A stretch of 64,000 bases of DNA. Origin: Calonectria ilicicola. Its lineage: Eukaryota > Ascomycota > Sordariomycetes > Hypocreales > Nectriaceae. The first letter of the stretch is position 1. Each line of letters opens with the position of its first letter. Shown here in pieces: positions 1 to 13,794 of this stretch. The position numbers were made by a program, and so were the translations under genes. The stretch covers positions 3,968,001 to 4,032,000 of the forward strand of contig CP085831.1 of assembly GCA_020809705.1 (NCBI GenBank), in the 5' to 3' direction. The notes below the pieces were generated by a model, which saw only the letters and a list, made by a program, of their open reading frames with translations, searched no databases and had not been told where the DNA came from.

Positions 1-411
1 CACTGACGGAGGCGATGATGGAATATAAGCAGGTAGGTGAGGTAAAACGGCTTGCGTTAACAAAAATGTGCCTCGAGCATTTAAATTATAAGTGTCATCC
101 CAGGTCTTAGCAGTTGTAGACCAGGTATGAGAGTGCGGAACAATAGCAGCATTGTTGACTAGGATGTGAATAATGCCGAACTTGGCGACGGCCGCTTCGA
201 CTAGATTTTTTGGACCGTCGATGGTGGAAAGATCAGCGCAGACGGCGATCCAAGGTGTCTTAAGCTTGGACCCGACTTGGTTGCATTCCTCTTCCAGATG
301 AGGGAACGGATAGTTTAAAACGATATTCGCACCACGGCTTGATAACTCAATGGCGATGGCAGCTCCAATCCCCGCCGAGGAGCCAGAAATCAAAGCAGTT
401 TTGCCTTTCAT
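1..411 (-). CDS. Short-chain dehydrogenase/reductase (SDR), N-terminal part, cut by window edge
   Basis: An open frame of 137 codons runs from an ATG at 411-409 to the left edge with no stop, so the C-terminal half lies outside the window. It begins with the classical SDR Rossmann motif TGxxxGIG in the form SGSSAGIGAAIA (about residues 9-20), has an acidic-region CADLS after the third strand, and carries the NNAA motif (LVNNAAIV, about residues 87-94). These bind and orient NAD(P)(H); the catalytic Tyr-x-x-x-Lys is beyond the edge. SDRs interconvert alcohols and ketones; the substrate cannot be told. It is transcribed divergently from the P450 at 829, sharing a 417-nt promoter, so it probably belongs to the same metabolic group. 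Family call firm, role inferred. Confidence 0.85.
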   Translation of the reverse strand, partial: MKGKTALISGSSAGIGAAIAIELSSRGANIVLNYPFPHLEEECNQVGSKLKTPWIAVCADLSTIDGPKNLVEAAVAKFGIIHILVNNAAIVPHSHTWSTTAKTWDDTYNLNARGTFLLTQAVLPHLPAYIPSSPPSV

Positions 412-828
412 TTCTGAGGTGATGGAAGGTTTGGTGTGAAGACGTCAAAATTTCGTTGGAAAAGAGACAACGAACAAAATAGGAAGCATCGGTCTCTCAA
501 ATTGTTCTGTTATTACGGGCTTCCACATTCCGGCGGCCATCTTCTATAGTTGTTCTCTTACGGTGGCCTTGGTGATGGACGAGAGCCCCGCTTTACCGGG
601 GTTCCGTTTCCGGAAGTCCGGGTTCCGCACATGCGCCGCTTAGATTGCCTGCTGAGCACTTACCTGTTTGATGAGGAGCAAGAGGATTTAACGTAAACTA
701 TAATTTTGTGGACGTTTTTGATTGTGTTGGAGATATAATTACGCTGGGTCTCAATTGTCTGCATCTCGCGATAAGAAGCTGAAATTGGGCCTGTGTATTT
801 CCTGCCTCGCAGCTTGTACAGCACGAAA
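412..828. promoter_or_regulatory. Divergent promoter between SDR and P450 genes, with TTCCGG-type motifs
   Basis: This 417-nt gap separates two divergently transcribed genes and holds no convincing ORF. At about 594-627 lies a cluster of overlapping CCGG elements, including TTTCCGGAAGTCCGG, and there is another TTCCGG at about 528-533. Similar elements recur upstream of other genes of the first 22 kb. CGG/CCG triplets in such spacing are the usual targets of Zn2Cys6 regulators; binding here is inference. Confidence 0.45.
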
Positions 829-2779
829 ATGGCCCTCCTCAATCTGCAACATTCAAAGATGACTCTGATGAAATGGGGAAATCACTTGCGTACCCTTGAT
901 GCAGAGTTTCCGGCTACCTCAATCATAGTTGTCATCACGATTTTGGTAGTCATAACCTCACTTATTCGATGGTCCCGTCGCAGCAAACTCAACGTTAAAA
1001 TTTTACTGGCGGATGAAATACGGAGTGCAAGGACACGCGCTCTTGAGTACTGTTATCGTCCACGTGAGCTGATGCTCAAGGGATACGAAAAGGTAAGAAA
1101 GATGCTCTGCAACTGGAAGGGGAATGTTGACAATGGCTAGTATCCTGATCAAGTCTATGGAATGAACACAAGAGACGGTGAGACTTCCTGCTGGCGCCTA
1201 CCTATCAAATTTGTAATAGCTCCTGACTTGTGAGAAGGTGTCAAGGTGGTTATTCCACCCAAGTTTCTGGACGACTTGAAAAGTCACCCTAGCTTGAGCT
1301 TCAAGGTATCAATTGATAATGTGGGTAACTTTCTTTTTTCTTTTACAATTTTCGGCCATGTTGTTTGTGAATATGTCACTGATTCATCATAGGATATGCA
1401 AGCGGACTATACGTACTTTGGTGGGCCTCCGGAATTTGTCATCCATGCAATCAAAGCTGGCATGACCGCCTCGCTTCGTGAGTTGGCTGCGACCTACCTA
1501 GCGTTTAGATAAAAGCTAACATAAAAAGCTGCCTTCACGCCAGTTCTCAACCAAATGACCAAAAGGAATATGCCTAAAATTGTTGGACAGTATCCGAGTT
1601 AGTTTTCTTATGAATATCTATTTAAAATGAGTGGCTGCTAATAGAACCATTTGTGCAGAATGGACACGCGTAGCGATTCATGACAGAATCCTAAAACTTG
1701 TCGGGACCAATAACGCCCGCGTTTTCCTTGGGACAACTGCATCTCTTGATGAAGAGTGGGTTGAAGCCTCCACGGGCTACGTACTTTCTGTCTTCGAAAC
1801 CATTCGAAAGTTGAAGGAATGGCCGCCATGGGTTCGGCCCATTATTTACCTCCTAATTCCCCAACGAGCTGCAATCAATGGGCAATGGGACAAGGGAAGA
1901 CGAAGGGTTTCACATTGCATGCAGGAGCGGAAAAGGCTAGCTGGCAATATAGATAACCCGCCAACCATGTTAGACTTCCTAAGCTCCGGAAAGAACTCAC
2001 ATTTAGCAGACGATTTGGAAAAGCAGTTGTTGTTTCAAATGACTCTTGTGGCGGTTGGGACTGTCACCACTTTCGCGTCAACGGTGCAGGCCATATATGA
2101 CCTCGTTATGCATCCAGAGTACATCGCTATACTACGAGAGGAGATTGATTCAGTGCCAGTTGATGAGTATGGCATGTTCAAAAAGGAGGCGATTCCCGCA
2201 ATGCAGAAACTGGACAGCTTTATTAAGGAGAGTCAACGTCTAACAGCAGCGGATCTGTGTATGTTTATCCTACCTTGAAATTATTGACAAGAACTGACAA
2301 GAGCAAAAGCCACTTTTCAACGCGCTGCATTAGCTGACATGGTCTTACCCGATGGTACATTTATACCAAAAGGCACCAAGATTGAAGCAAATACATACTC
2401 TATACACCATGATGAAATCCACTACAAGGACGCTTCTACCTTTGACGGACTCCGATTTTATCATCAACGTCAACTTCCCGGCCAGGAGAATAAACATCTA
2501 TATGTGAGCGTCGGCAAAGACGATCTTTCATTCGGGTATGGGAGGCATGCCTGTCCTGGACGATATCTCGGCCATCTCAACATCAAGTTGGTGCTCGCAG
2601 AGTTCCTCCGAAAGTACGACTTCAAAGCAGCAGATAGCAAGCCACCAGTGAGTGAGGCCTTTGAAGCGCTTGTAAGTAACATAAGGTGACATCATGTGTG
2701 GTTGGAATAGCTAAGTAACTATTTACAGGTATCGCCAGACGCTGAGTACGAGATATTGATGAGAAATAGAGATATCTAA
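829..2779 (+). CDS. Cytochrome P450 monooxygenase (fungal CYP503/ent-kaurene-oxidase-like type)
   Basis: Eight exons fit: 829-1092, 1141-1177, 1235-1320, 1393-1477, 1529-1589, 1645-2258, 2310-2671, 2729-2779, giving about 519 residues, normal for a microsomal fungal P450. An N-terminal hydrophobic segment (about residues 24-41) followed by RWSRRSK anchors it in the ER. IPPKFLDDLKSHP and DMQADYTYFGGPPEF are typical of this fungal class; LDSFIKESQR carries the K-helix ExxR; the haem ligand motif is FGYGRHACPGR. It should hydroxylate or oxidise a small, probably terpenoid or aromatic, substrate using O2 and a P450 reductase. The start at 829 is the first ATG in the anchor frame. Exon 5/6 joining drops a stretch usually present before EWTRV, so that junction is the weakest. 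It is divergent from the SDR and upstream of a Baeyer-Villiger monooxygenase. Confidence 0.85.
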
Positions 2780-3644
2780 GGCTAGTTCTATAGTATGACG
2801 CATTGCATTCAATGAAGTAACGGTATTTGTCAATTTGTTTGTGCCTGGTGTGAATTAAATAGTCTGCTTCGCTTATTCCATGGTAAACGTGTTTCTCTGT
2901 TTAATGTAACACGTAAGGTCTGCTTAAAGATGGAATAATCCAAGCATAACTGCCCTACTTCATGCACTAGTCAATTCATAAGCTGAATTATGTCACTGTA
3001 CTTTAAAGATTTATCCGATAAAGGCTGAAGATATCCATCACGCCGAAGGTGAATAGCGATATACATGGCCAAGATTGCAATTTTATAACCATGGAACTTT
3101 TTATCCAGAGCAAATCTAGAACTAAACTTCGATCACATTTGAATATTAGAGGGAAAAAATAGCAATAGCTAAACTATCTGCTTTGGCAAACATTAGGGTA
3201 AAGAAAGTTGTCCAAAAGTGGATTTGAACCACTTTCGAAAGTTTTATCTCATTAAAAATTAGACTATTCAATTTATTTCTTGCTTTGTTCAATCGATTTT
3301 TCAACCGACAAGCATTCCTAACGTAAGGTTTGACGCCGGATTCCGGATTCCAGGTTTCCACAATGCCTGGGTGGATCTCGTTAGCACTTCTCAATTGAGA
3401 TTTCTGCTACGCTATCCAGGCAAATGGAGCGGAATTCCGCGCCCCGAGCTACTAGATTCAATCGGGATGTACCGAAATTTCTCTCCGATCATCCTATCGA
3501 GCACTAGATGGCACGAAGATGAGCGATAATACAAGGGGAGCCATGGTGCAATCCAAAGCAACGGAATATCATTCAAAAGAATGCCTGTCGCAACTCATTC
3601 GGCATCGTCAATCAAATCAACAATATTGATCATAACTGAACAAC
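2780..3644. other. Intergenic region upstream of the BVMO gene
   Basis: No supportable gene. The stretch is AT-rich, and short frames on either strand have no family-like sequence. At 3336-3347 lies CCGGATTCCGGA, a close relative of the CCGGA/TCCGG motifs in neighbouring promoters, about 300 nt before the BVMO start. A T-arm-like hairpin at 3217-3233 was considered and rejected as a tRNA. Confidence 0.4.
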
Positions 3645-5476
3645 ATGGAGCTTGACGAACCGATTCAGAAGCGCATATTCTGCCTTATTGTTGGAGCAGG
3701 AATGTGCGGAGTATCACTTGGTGATGAGATTCTAGCATCTGGAACCTTGAAGCGGGATGAGTTCGTTATTATCGATAAGAATAACGACTTTGGAGGCGTC
3801 TGGGAGACCAATCGGTACCCTGGCGCTGCCTGCGATATCCCCAGCCATGCCTATGTTATGAAGACGTATCTGAATGCCGGTATGTACCAAGCCTTCCAGT
3901 AACGACCTTGCTAGCTAATACGAGACAGACTGGTCCAGGAAATTCGCCGAAGGAAAGGAGATTCAACAATATTACGCGCGTTTTGCAAACCGACGATGTC
4001 TTCAGCATAACACAGTTTTCAACACTTACGTACACGAGGCTCGATGGAACGAAGAAACAACTTTATGGGAAGTCATTGTGGAGGATCGCAAAACTGGGCA
4101 GAGGACCTTGTGGATCGCCAATGTCGTCTTCGACAATGGTGGCGGTTTCCACCGACCGAAATATGCAAAGATTCCAGGAGCGGATAAGTTTCAGGGTGAG
4201 CAGTGGCATACGGCTGAATGGCCAGCCAAAGCAGATCTCAAGGGAAAACGCGTCGCTTTAATTGGCACTGGTCCTAGCGCAGCTCAAGTTGCACCGAGGA
4301 TCCAACCTATCGTCAAGGAACTTTATATGTTCCAGCGAAGCTGTGGACATGTTCTCCCACGCAATAATCACAATATTCCTCGGTGGAAAAGGACCTTGTT
4401 TCGATTGTTTAGCCCTATTCTTTGGCTATACCATGTTTCCTGGTTTGTATTTGTATGTCCTTCAGCCACCTCCTCACCCGATATTGATAAATAACATTTT
4501 AATCAGTTTGATCGAACAAAGGCGATGTGGATGGCCGGTACGAAACAGAACCGAGCCATGCATGATGCATGTATTGAATTCCTTGAGAAGGAAGTGAAGG
4601 ATCCAGCGGTGAGAGAAAAGTTGCGTCCGTCCGATGAATTCGGCTGCAAACGTGTCTTATTTCTTGACGACTGGTATTCAATGTATAATGAACCAAATGT
4701 GGAGTTGGTCACGGACAAGCCAGTTCGTATCACGGAAAATGGCATTGTTTCAAAGTCAGCAAATGGTCTTTCTATTGAAGAGCGCTCTCAACAACCTACA
4801 GGGTCGTATCAAGTCAACACCACCAACCATGCTTCTGATCAGGAAGTAGAGAGGAAAATCGACGTGTTGATTTGGGGCACCGGATTTGACATGAATGATT
4901 CGGGCGGACATTTCCAAATTTATGGCATTGGTGGTAGGAATCTCTCCAAGACATGGAAAGATTATCCCGAGACTTACTGGAGTAAGTTATTTAATTCCGT
5001 CGTTGCTCAGTAATGTGACTGACCGCAAAAATAGGCGTTGCCGTCACGGGATTTCCGAACTTGTTCCTAACACTAGGACCTAACTCAACAAACTATTGGT
5101 CAAACATTACGACGGTAGTCGAGATCCAGGTCAAGTATCACTGCAAGCTCCTTCGACGGATCAGAAAACAGAGCAAGAAGATTCCATATGCTATCTATCC
5201 TGATTCTGAAGTTCAAAGTCGATATAATAATTGGCTCAAGGAGAACCGTGGCACGCCCTCGTTTCTCTCAGCACAATGTGCCACCTATCATAAGGTAAGG
5301 TCCCAAGTTTTTAGCTTTTTCCAATAACCTCGGATATTGACTTGACATATTAGACACCTGCTGGAGCGACACCAATGTATAACCATTATAGGATCTGGAA
5401 CTACTATTGGAGAATGCGTGGGCCTCGTTGGGGTGAATTCGTTCAGATTGGCGGTTCAGCGAAGACTTTAGCGTAG
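3645..5476 (+). CDS. FAD-dependent Baeyer-Villiger monooxygenase
   Basis: Five exons (3645-3879, 3929-4452, 4507-4981, 5035-5294, 5354-5476) encode about 538 residues. The first Rossmann motif binding FAD is VGAGMCGVSLG near the N terminus, followed by GGVWETNRYPGAACDIPSH, typical of BVMOs. The BVMO fingerprint FxGxxxHTxxW[P/D] is seen as FQGEQWHTAEWP, immediately followed by the second, NADPH-binding, Rossmann motif IGTGPSAAQ; IWGTGFD and the LGPNS segment are further downstream. The enzyme inserts one oxygen next to a carbonyl, turning ketones into esters or lactones with NADPH and O2. Two ester hydrolases lie directly downstream, which makes a ketone-to-ester-to-acid/alcohol sequence plausible. 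The junction of exons 2/3 has an alternative donor 6 nt upstream. The natural substrate cannot be predicted. Confidence 0.9.
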
Positions 5477-5899
5477 ATTAACAAGTGGATAGTACGTATT
5501 TATTTCTAGGTGATGCTCTTGTATGAAATTGTATGTGTTGATATTCTCGTACTTATGCACAAATCAAAAATTCATTCTTTTTTTTTGTTAAAAAGACTTG
5601 ACTCTCGTCTATCCATTTTACGCAGACTCCAGATAACGAAAACTAGACTTTTGAATCAGCGCGAAGAATTTAAGCAATAATTTTAATTTGGACAGTCTAT
5701 CAATCAAAAATCATTATATTCAGGTAATGAAGCAGACAATTTTCGATTTTTCCTTTTTTCTTTTGATTGGAGGATCGTACTTTCAATCAAGACACAGCGC
5801 ATTTCTCGTAAACGGTGTTGCTTGTTCATGAATTCAATTTTTTTTAGTTTGCATGAATAGTGTGATGCTACTCTAGGCATTTATTTAGGATCATGGCAC
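5477..5899. other. Intergenic region between convergent BVMO and carboxylesterase genes
   Basis: AT-rich convergent spacer with several T-runs (for example around 5580 and 5835) and no coding signal. It presumably carries the 3' untranslated regions of both neighbours; no further element was recognised. Confidence 0.4.
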
Positions 5900-7748
<1,849 letters not shown>

Positions 7749-8140
7749 ATTTTCGTGTTGATTGCGACCTGTATTTGAGCAAGTTGGCCGAATTGAATTC
7801 ACAAAGCTTAGGGTAGGTTATCGAGATTCGCTTGTATCAATCATAAATCAGACAAGATACCATTTAATATAATTCTGCTTTTTGGCTTTCACGCTCCTTC
7901 GATCAAGACTACCCACATTTTTCACTAGCAGCAAGGTTCTTCGTCTGGATAACATCGGAAATCCGGAGATCCGGCCGGAGTGGCTTGGTCAACACGCCCA
8001 CCCCGCAATAATCTCCACCAGCTAGACTAAGCCTTCCTTTCAAGATAGCTAAAACATTGACCTTGGGTCTTTTTGAACTCGTGGAAAATAATGCAACGAA
8101 TATTTTATTCAATTAAGCCGGATACACAAGACAGATAGCG
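7749..8140. promoter_or_regulatory. Divergent promoter between two esterase genes with CGGAAATCCGG motif
   Basis: A 392-nt spacer between head-to-head hydrolase genes. Positions 7956-7974 read CGGAAATCCGGAGATCCGG followed by CCGGAG, the densest set of CCGGA/TCCGG half-sites in this promoter series. A 67-codon antisense frame here has no family resemblance and is ignored. Joint regulation of the two hydrolases is inferred. Confidence 0.5.
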
Positions 8141-9279
8141 ATGGTTGCCACTATTTCTGATCCAACGACTTGGTTGGAATGGGGACAAATTGATCCTGAA
8201 CTGGAGCAGGTCAGTGAATATTTCATGATCATTAACATGAGGCGATGACTAAAGGCTACCAGATATTATGTAAAGACACCAATCCGGAATTTAAAAAATC
8301 GCCTGATATCAACGCAGTTGTCTCAACTCGGGATGCCTGGTACCCCAAATACAAAGCATTTGCGGACAACGCGCTCGCCAAAACCCAAGGACGCGTTACA
8401 TGCGAAGAAATTCAAATCCCGCGGCGTGATGGCGGTACCCAGCGCGCGATGGTGTATCAACGTGCGCAATCCTCATCAACGCCTCGACCTCTACTCGTTC
8501 TTATCCATGGAGGGGGCTTCTGCTATGGATGTCCGGAAATGGATGGACCAACCTGCATCCGTGCTGTTGAAACGTATGGATGTGTGGCTTTAAGCCTCAG
8601 CTATCGCTTGGCTCCCGAGCACAAGTTCCCCACAGCAACAGATGACTGCTGGGACGCCTTGAAATGGGTGAGCAATAATAGTTCCAGCTACAATAAGGCC
8701 GACGCTGATTGATACAAGATTTACAAAAATTTTACTAAACTTGGAGTCGACCCATCAAGAGGCTTCGTCTTGGGTGGAACTTCAGCTGGAGGCAATATTG
8801 CCACCGTGCTTTCGCATCTGGCTAGAGACAACGGTTTGGCTCCACCTATTACTGGTCTCTATCTCAATGTTCCTCTTGTTTTAGCACCAGAGGCGGTGCT
8901 CGGGAAGTACGCGTCGTTGTACCGAAGCCGTGATCAAAATGCCTTGGCCCCGGTGCTCAACAAAGCCTTCATGGACATGTACACTGAGGCCTATGCTCCG
9001 GATTTACAATCACACGTATGGAGTCCACTAAACTGGCCTGGAGTGGACCAAAATCAGCCAGGCCTCCCACGGACATACTTTCAGATCTGTGGGTTGGATG
9101 TGCTACGCGATGAGGCTTTGATATATGAGCGTATACTTCGAGAAGACTATAAGATTGAAACAAGAGTAGATATCTATCCTGGACTCCCTCACATGTTTGT
9201 TCCTAATTATCCGGGACATTCAATGAGCAAAGTATATCCCAAGGATACGCTACTAGGATTAGGTTGGCTTTTTGGGTAG
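8141..9279 (+). CDS. Alpha/beta-hydrolase esterase, hormone-sensitive-lipase (Abhydrolase_3) type
   Basis: Three exons (8141-8209, 8242-8667, 8719-9279) encode about 351 residues. The HSL-family oxyanion motif is LIHGGGFCYG, the nucleophile motif GTSAGGN, the acid lies in CGLDVLRDEALIYE and the catalytic His in GLPHMF, all in canonical order. The in-frame TGA at 8710-8712 is removed by a 51-nt intron (8668-8718, GTGAGC donor, ACAAG acceptor), which restores normal family spacing between DALKW and GGTSAGG. The first intron would be only 32 nt, so the true N terminus is uncertain; an alternative is starting at ATG 8245. The protein should hydrolyse short acyl or aryl esters in the cytosol. It is head-to-head with the carboxylesterase and next to the BVMO. 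Confidence 0.85.
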
Positions 9280-9730
9280 GAGTAAATGTTGAATCAATGC
9301 TGAGTTGTGCTTCAAGCATGCTGAAAAAAAAATCAGGCTTTGACTTTTAGATGTGCTTGAACTGTGATCTGCAACTGGAAATGGGTCGTCCATTCTCGGA
9401 TAACCCCGGAGCTAAATTGATCATGATCCAGAGGCTTTGTCAATTCTACACGATAACTAATGATTATTAATTTCCTCGTAAATAAATCTTCCTGTGTCTA
9501 AACTGGATTCCGAAGCCAGGCTGCTGGAAAATGTCGGGTCCGGGAAACGGAAGTATGGGATCCGATCGCCCTGGTGGGGCTGGATGTCGGAGCTGGCTTC
9601 CTTGCTTCACCATTAGCTTCTCACAAGACTAGCGATGCCATCAGGAGCCTATATGAGACGCCTGGCCTACAACGGGGCTTCTCCCTCGTACATAACCCTC
9701 TCGAAATTTGCACAAGATATTTATTTCAGA
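9280..9730. promoter_or_regulatory. Promoter region of the MDR reductase gene
   Basis: No gene besides an in-frame N-terminal extension of the following ORF that could start at 9635. Positions 9535-9550 read CGGGTCCGGGAAACGG, related to the CCGG-type elements in neighbouring promoters. A run of A residues at about 9324 follows the preceding gene. Confidence 0.4.
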
Positions 9731-10883
9731 ATGATACAAAATAAGGCTCTCGTATTTGCCCAAGTCCCCGAAGGCCTACCAGTCGCTGGCCAACACCTCG
9801 TTGTTCAAACACACCAATTTGATTCATTATGTCCGCCACCAGCTGGAGGCTTCACTGGTAGGGTCCTTCATGCTTCATTTGATCCGTATTTGCGCCACAG
9901 AATGGTCCAGCCTGATGAAGCCCGAGACGGATTTGAACCTATGCAAGTTGGAAGCATCATACCAAATGGAATTATTATGCAAATAATGTCCTCGGACAGC
10001 GAACGGTTCAAAAAAGATGATATTGTAGTCGGTATGGGTCCAATTCAAGAATACGTTTCTATTACATCAGAAGCTGCAGCTCAGTTCTTTCCCATTCAGA
10101 ATCCTCATAGCTTAGAGTTGAAATTCTTTCTAGGTCCTCTTGGAATGCCTGGTTTGACAGCATTCTCTGGCCTTTTTGAGATCGGGCAGCCTAAAAAGGG
10201 AGAGACCATTTTCATTTCTGCCGCTAGTGGGGCAGTCGGCCAAATTGTTGGACAATTGGCGCTCCGAGAAGGACTGAATGTTATTGGAAGTGTCGGAAGC
10301 AATGAAAAGCTTCAGCTTCTCACTGATGTTTTTAAATTCCATGGAGGGTTCAATTATCGAGATGGGGATATTTTATCCCAGCTCAAGAAGCTTGCTCCGA
10401 ATGGAATTGACAGTGAGTGAATAAATATTTTCCAGAGGAACCCTTTCATCAGCAGAACATTGACGCAAAACAGTATACTATGATAATGTAGGCGGGGAAC
10501 AATTGGAAGCTGCAATTACGTGTTTGAATGATTGGGGGCGAATTGGTAAGTCCAACTCGAGAAGCAATACGTAAGCTAACCTTACCGCACTAGTTGCATG
10601 TGGCTACGCTTCCCAATATAGCATCCACCCATCTAAGCAATATGGTATTCGAAATACGAGCATGATTATCGGGAAGCGGTTGACTTGGAGGGGAATGAGC
10701 GTCTTTGATAAGCACATGGGCGATGCTTATCGCATGAAGCACCAGGACGTTGTGAGCCAATGGATTGCAGACGGGAGCTTTAAGCCTGCAATAAGCGAGA
10801 CTCTTGGGATTGAGAATGCTGCAGCCGGCCTTGTCAATCTTTTAGAAGGGAAGAATGTTGGTAAAGCTCTTCTAACTATGTAG
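9731..10883 (+). CDS. Medium-chain NADP-dependent alkenal/enone reductase (PTGR / leukotriene B4 dehydrogenase-like)
   Basis: Three exons (9731-10412, 10474-10545, 10594-10883) give about 347 residues, the normal size of zinc-free MDR reductases. The nucleotide-binding segment FISAASGAVGQIVGQLA is diagnostic, followed by GSVGSNEK; YYDNVGGEQLEAAI and GRIVACGYASQY are family signatures after the dinucleotide fold, and IIGKRLTWRGM is the conserved C-terminal segment. These enzymes reduce the C=C bond of alpha,beta-unsaturated ketones or aldehydes with NADPH. The frame stays open upstream to an ATG at 9635, but the family alignment begins at MIQNKALVF (9731). It lies between the esterase and the Zn2Cys6 regulator (convergent with the latter, 257 nt apart) and probably saturates an enone in the same pathway. 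Confidence 0.87.
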
Positions 10884-11140
10884 AATTGAAATACGCACCG
10901 AGGACATTACGCACAGTTTTTAAAACGGTAGTTATATGCATTAATATGAAAATGCATAAAGTACATCGTGGTGATTTCTCATTAACGGAGATGATGTTAA
11001 GATCTACTTAGAATAAGCGTTTTTAAACGCAAGTGGAATGTGTTTCGACTATAGAGTCGTGTAAGCAGCTACTATATGCAAGAATCCAATATCATGAATT
11101 GAGTTTAATGTGCCTGGCGGAAAGAAACAGGCAGTTAGAG

Positions 11141-13794
11141 TTACTGATCAGAATTCCCTTCCTCTGTTGAATTTGGCCACTGGAATATATTGGATATTTG
11201 CTGCATGTTGATTAAATCCCAGTCAATCTGTTGCTCAAAATACGCGGGATCCCAAGGTGAGGGTTCACTCGGTTGATTTGCAGTAGAATCTAAGCACAGA
11301 TCCACGTATGGAAGCTGGTCCATCGGATTATTGCCGAATTGTATAGCAAAGGTTGATAGAGATTCAACAGTTCCATAGTTGAACCCTCCTTGACTTGTTT
11401 CTGTGACTTGACTTGAATCTCGAACAGCTGTACTTGGATCATCGGATCCTTGCGGTTCTGTACAGTTCGTGACCTGAGCATTATATTTACTATAAAGCCC
11501 AATAAGCGACACACATAATCTATGGATTTGAAAGACCGAGGGGCTTGTATTAATCCGCTTTGATAGTCCCTTTGCAATGTCTTCCAGAGTTTTTAAATCG
11601 AGAGGATCAGATGTTGCGACAACATTGGTGAAGACAAAATATAGAGGTCTCAGTGGAAATAGTGGGATAACCCTGTAAATTGATGAATGTTAATTATAAA
11701 TCGTTCAGGATTAAGGTCCCATGTTTATCTGTTGAGTAATACATACCAGGCCAAAGAGCACCCGTACAAGTCAGGGTTATCGCATCGATCCCACATATCA
11801 AGTAGTTGCTTCAGCTTAGATAGGGATTCCCTAGCATTCTCCAAGCATGAAAAATGAGCATGCGAGTCATTATGAGTTGCGCCCAGACGAATGATGGATG
11901 TCATCATGGAATAGAATATGAAGTCTAGACAAAGCCATTCAAATTTAAAAAAGTCGTGTGATGCGGATTGAGACCGAGCTCGGTACTGCCCAATTCAAAT
12001 TTAGGTTCAGTTCCAGAATTATTTTCTGGTTGGGTTTTACGTACCTGTTCGATCTTAAGACGAACCTTTCTCATTTGATGCGTGAGACCAGCGACGCGCT
12101 TTAGATTCATCTGAGATTTTTGATCTGAGCTGGCACAGTGCTTGGCTTCCTCAATGATGACCCCTTGAATCTCGGCAAAGGAGAGAAGAACTTCTAGGAC
12201 GGCATCCTCTGGAGCTCCTGTATCCAGTATGGATCGATCAATTTTTAGTTTTGCGGTGCATGCTGGTTGATATATGTTTGCCGAGAGAGCAGAATTGAAG
12301 GCGTAAGATCTAATGTATGTGAGGCGAAGTAATCTAATTTCTTCGTCACTTAACACGTCATCAACCGGTAGATTATCTGAAATGCTGGCACCAACTTGAC
12401 AGGCAAGGGAATTAAACCTCCAGCATCGTCGCATCCGACCCATTTCTTGCGTCAGCATGGCCTGTATAATATCATATCAGCTGGGATGCCGCGACCGATT
12501 CAAAGCTGTTTAAGGAATGCATACAGCAGATTGAAGAGCATATAGTAATGAAATATCTGAGCGAATTGTGACATCAAGATGTACGATTGCAGCCATCATA
12601 TTCTCTTGATATCTTCGACGGGAGTTTCCAAGCTCCAGACGCATTCTGGCGCTTTTTTCGGAGGAAAAGGCCATAAGAAAGGAGTATACCACATGATTGA
12701 CACATATGATATATTGTATTCTTCGTTGATCATGTACTGTGTGGTCGATCAATGCAAAGGCCATTTCTTCGAGAAGTGGTTTGGATACTGTGGAAAAGTG
12801 CACAAGACAGTAAGATAGTATAGGGTCCTTTGTTGATTCTGAAATCTAATTAGCATGATTGGCGATGTATGTGAATGAATTTAATGGCGTACCGTAGAAG
12901 ATGAGATGCAAAAGCTCGGCAGTTGGATACATAGAGGGATCATAGAAGTTGGGGCGTCCTTCCATGCTTGGTTTAAGTGGCGGGTTGGCCATCGCTACAC
13001 TTTTGGCGACTCTTATTGCGGATTCAATGACATTTTGACGCTCCTTGTCGACATCACAGCTTTGTTTGTCCAGTCGAAGGTACCGGTTCAGGTCAATGTT
13101 GGCGAGCATCTTGTCCTCTGGTGTCCTCCCTTCCTCGACATCGTCTTCCTTACGTGACCGTTTTCTTGGTGATTCTCGCTCATTATCAATGCTACTTTCA
13201 TCTGACGCGGGAGGGGACGAATCTTGTCGTTTCCGACCGGAAGGATTGTTCGCAATCTCGGGGCCATGTCCTGAATCCGGCGTCGCCTCATGCACCGTAT
13301 CTGCACATTGACTAAATACGTCTGATGGGATAGTGGTTATTGTTGAGCTGCGACGTGTTGCAGAAGTCGATTTGCCAGATGCGCTCGTTTTAATTGTCTC
13401 CTCCAGTCTAGCCATACGTTCCAACACTGCGTCCAGCCGTTCACTATTGTCGCACTGTTGGTTACAAGTCTGAAATGAGCTGGATGGCACTGGTTTCAAG
13501 ACATACCTGTTCTTGTTTTGCGAAATCTGGCGTGGACGTAGACGTAGACATGTCAATTTGGCAACGACGCAGTTGCCGCATGGGTCTTGTCGGTCACATC
13601 GAGTCTGAGTAGCGACAATGAGCCTTCACAATTCAATTCACATGAATATCTCGACTGACCTTTTTCGTATGGCAGTTGTCACACTGAGAAAAAAAAACAT
13701 CAGCCCCAATATCACACGCGCAGGCCACTGCAAACTCAAATATACGTACAGCAGGCAGAATCCGAGGCGCCGTGGCTGGGCCTGCAACTGACAT
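11141..13794 (-). CDS. Zn2Cys6 transcription factor with fungal-specific middle homology region
   Basis: Seven exons on the minus strand (13794-13750, 13683-13660, 13604-12893, 12838-12525, 12461-12045, 11985-11747, 11672-11141) encode about 760 residues. The zinc cluster C-x2-C-x6-C-x5-C-x2-C-x6-C begins CDNCHTKKTRCDRQ and is split: a 24-nt exon encodes its first eight residues. A short coiled stretch (LDAVLERMARLEETIK) follows as dimerisation candidate. The middle homology region runs from about residue 230, with HDFFKFEWLCLDFIFYSMM typical of this class. The C terminus is rich in acidic, Gln and Ser residues, like an activation domain. It sits centrally in the metabolic gene group and is divergent from the cupin gene, so it is the best candidate for the local regulator. 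Targets are inferred. Confidence 0.88.

Noticed and set aside
1228..1233. In-frame TGA in the P450 near ACTTGTGAG
   Set aside because: It lies in a 57-nt intron (1178-1234) with GTGAGA donor and a CTGAC branch point.
3217..3233. tRNA T-arm-like hairpin (minus strand GTGGTTCAAATCCAC)
   Set aside because: No matching acceptor 5' strand, D-arm or anticodon arm within 75 nt; not a tRNA gene, at most a fragment.
7909..8112. 67-codon minus-strand ORF in the divergent esterase promoter
   Set aside because: No protein-like features, and it overlaps the clustered CCGG motifs.
8710..8712. Apparent nonsense TGA in the HSL-type esterase
   Set aside because: A 51-nt intron (8668-8718) with proper ends removes it and restores family spacing.
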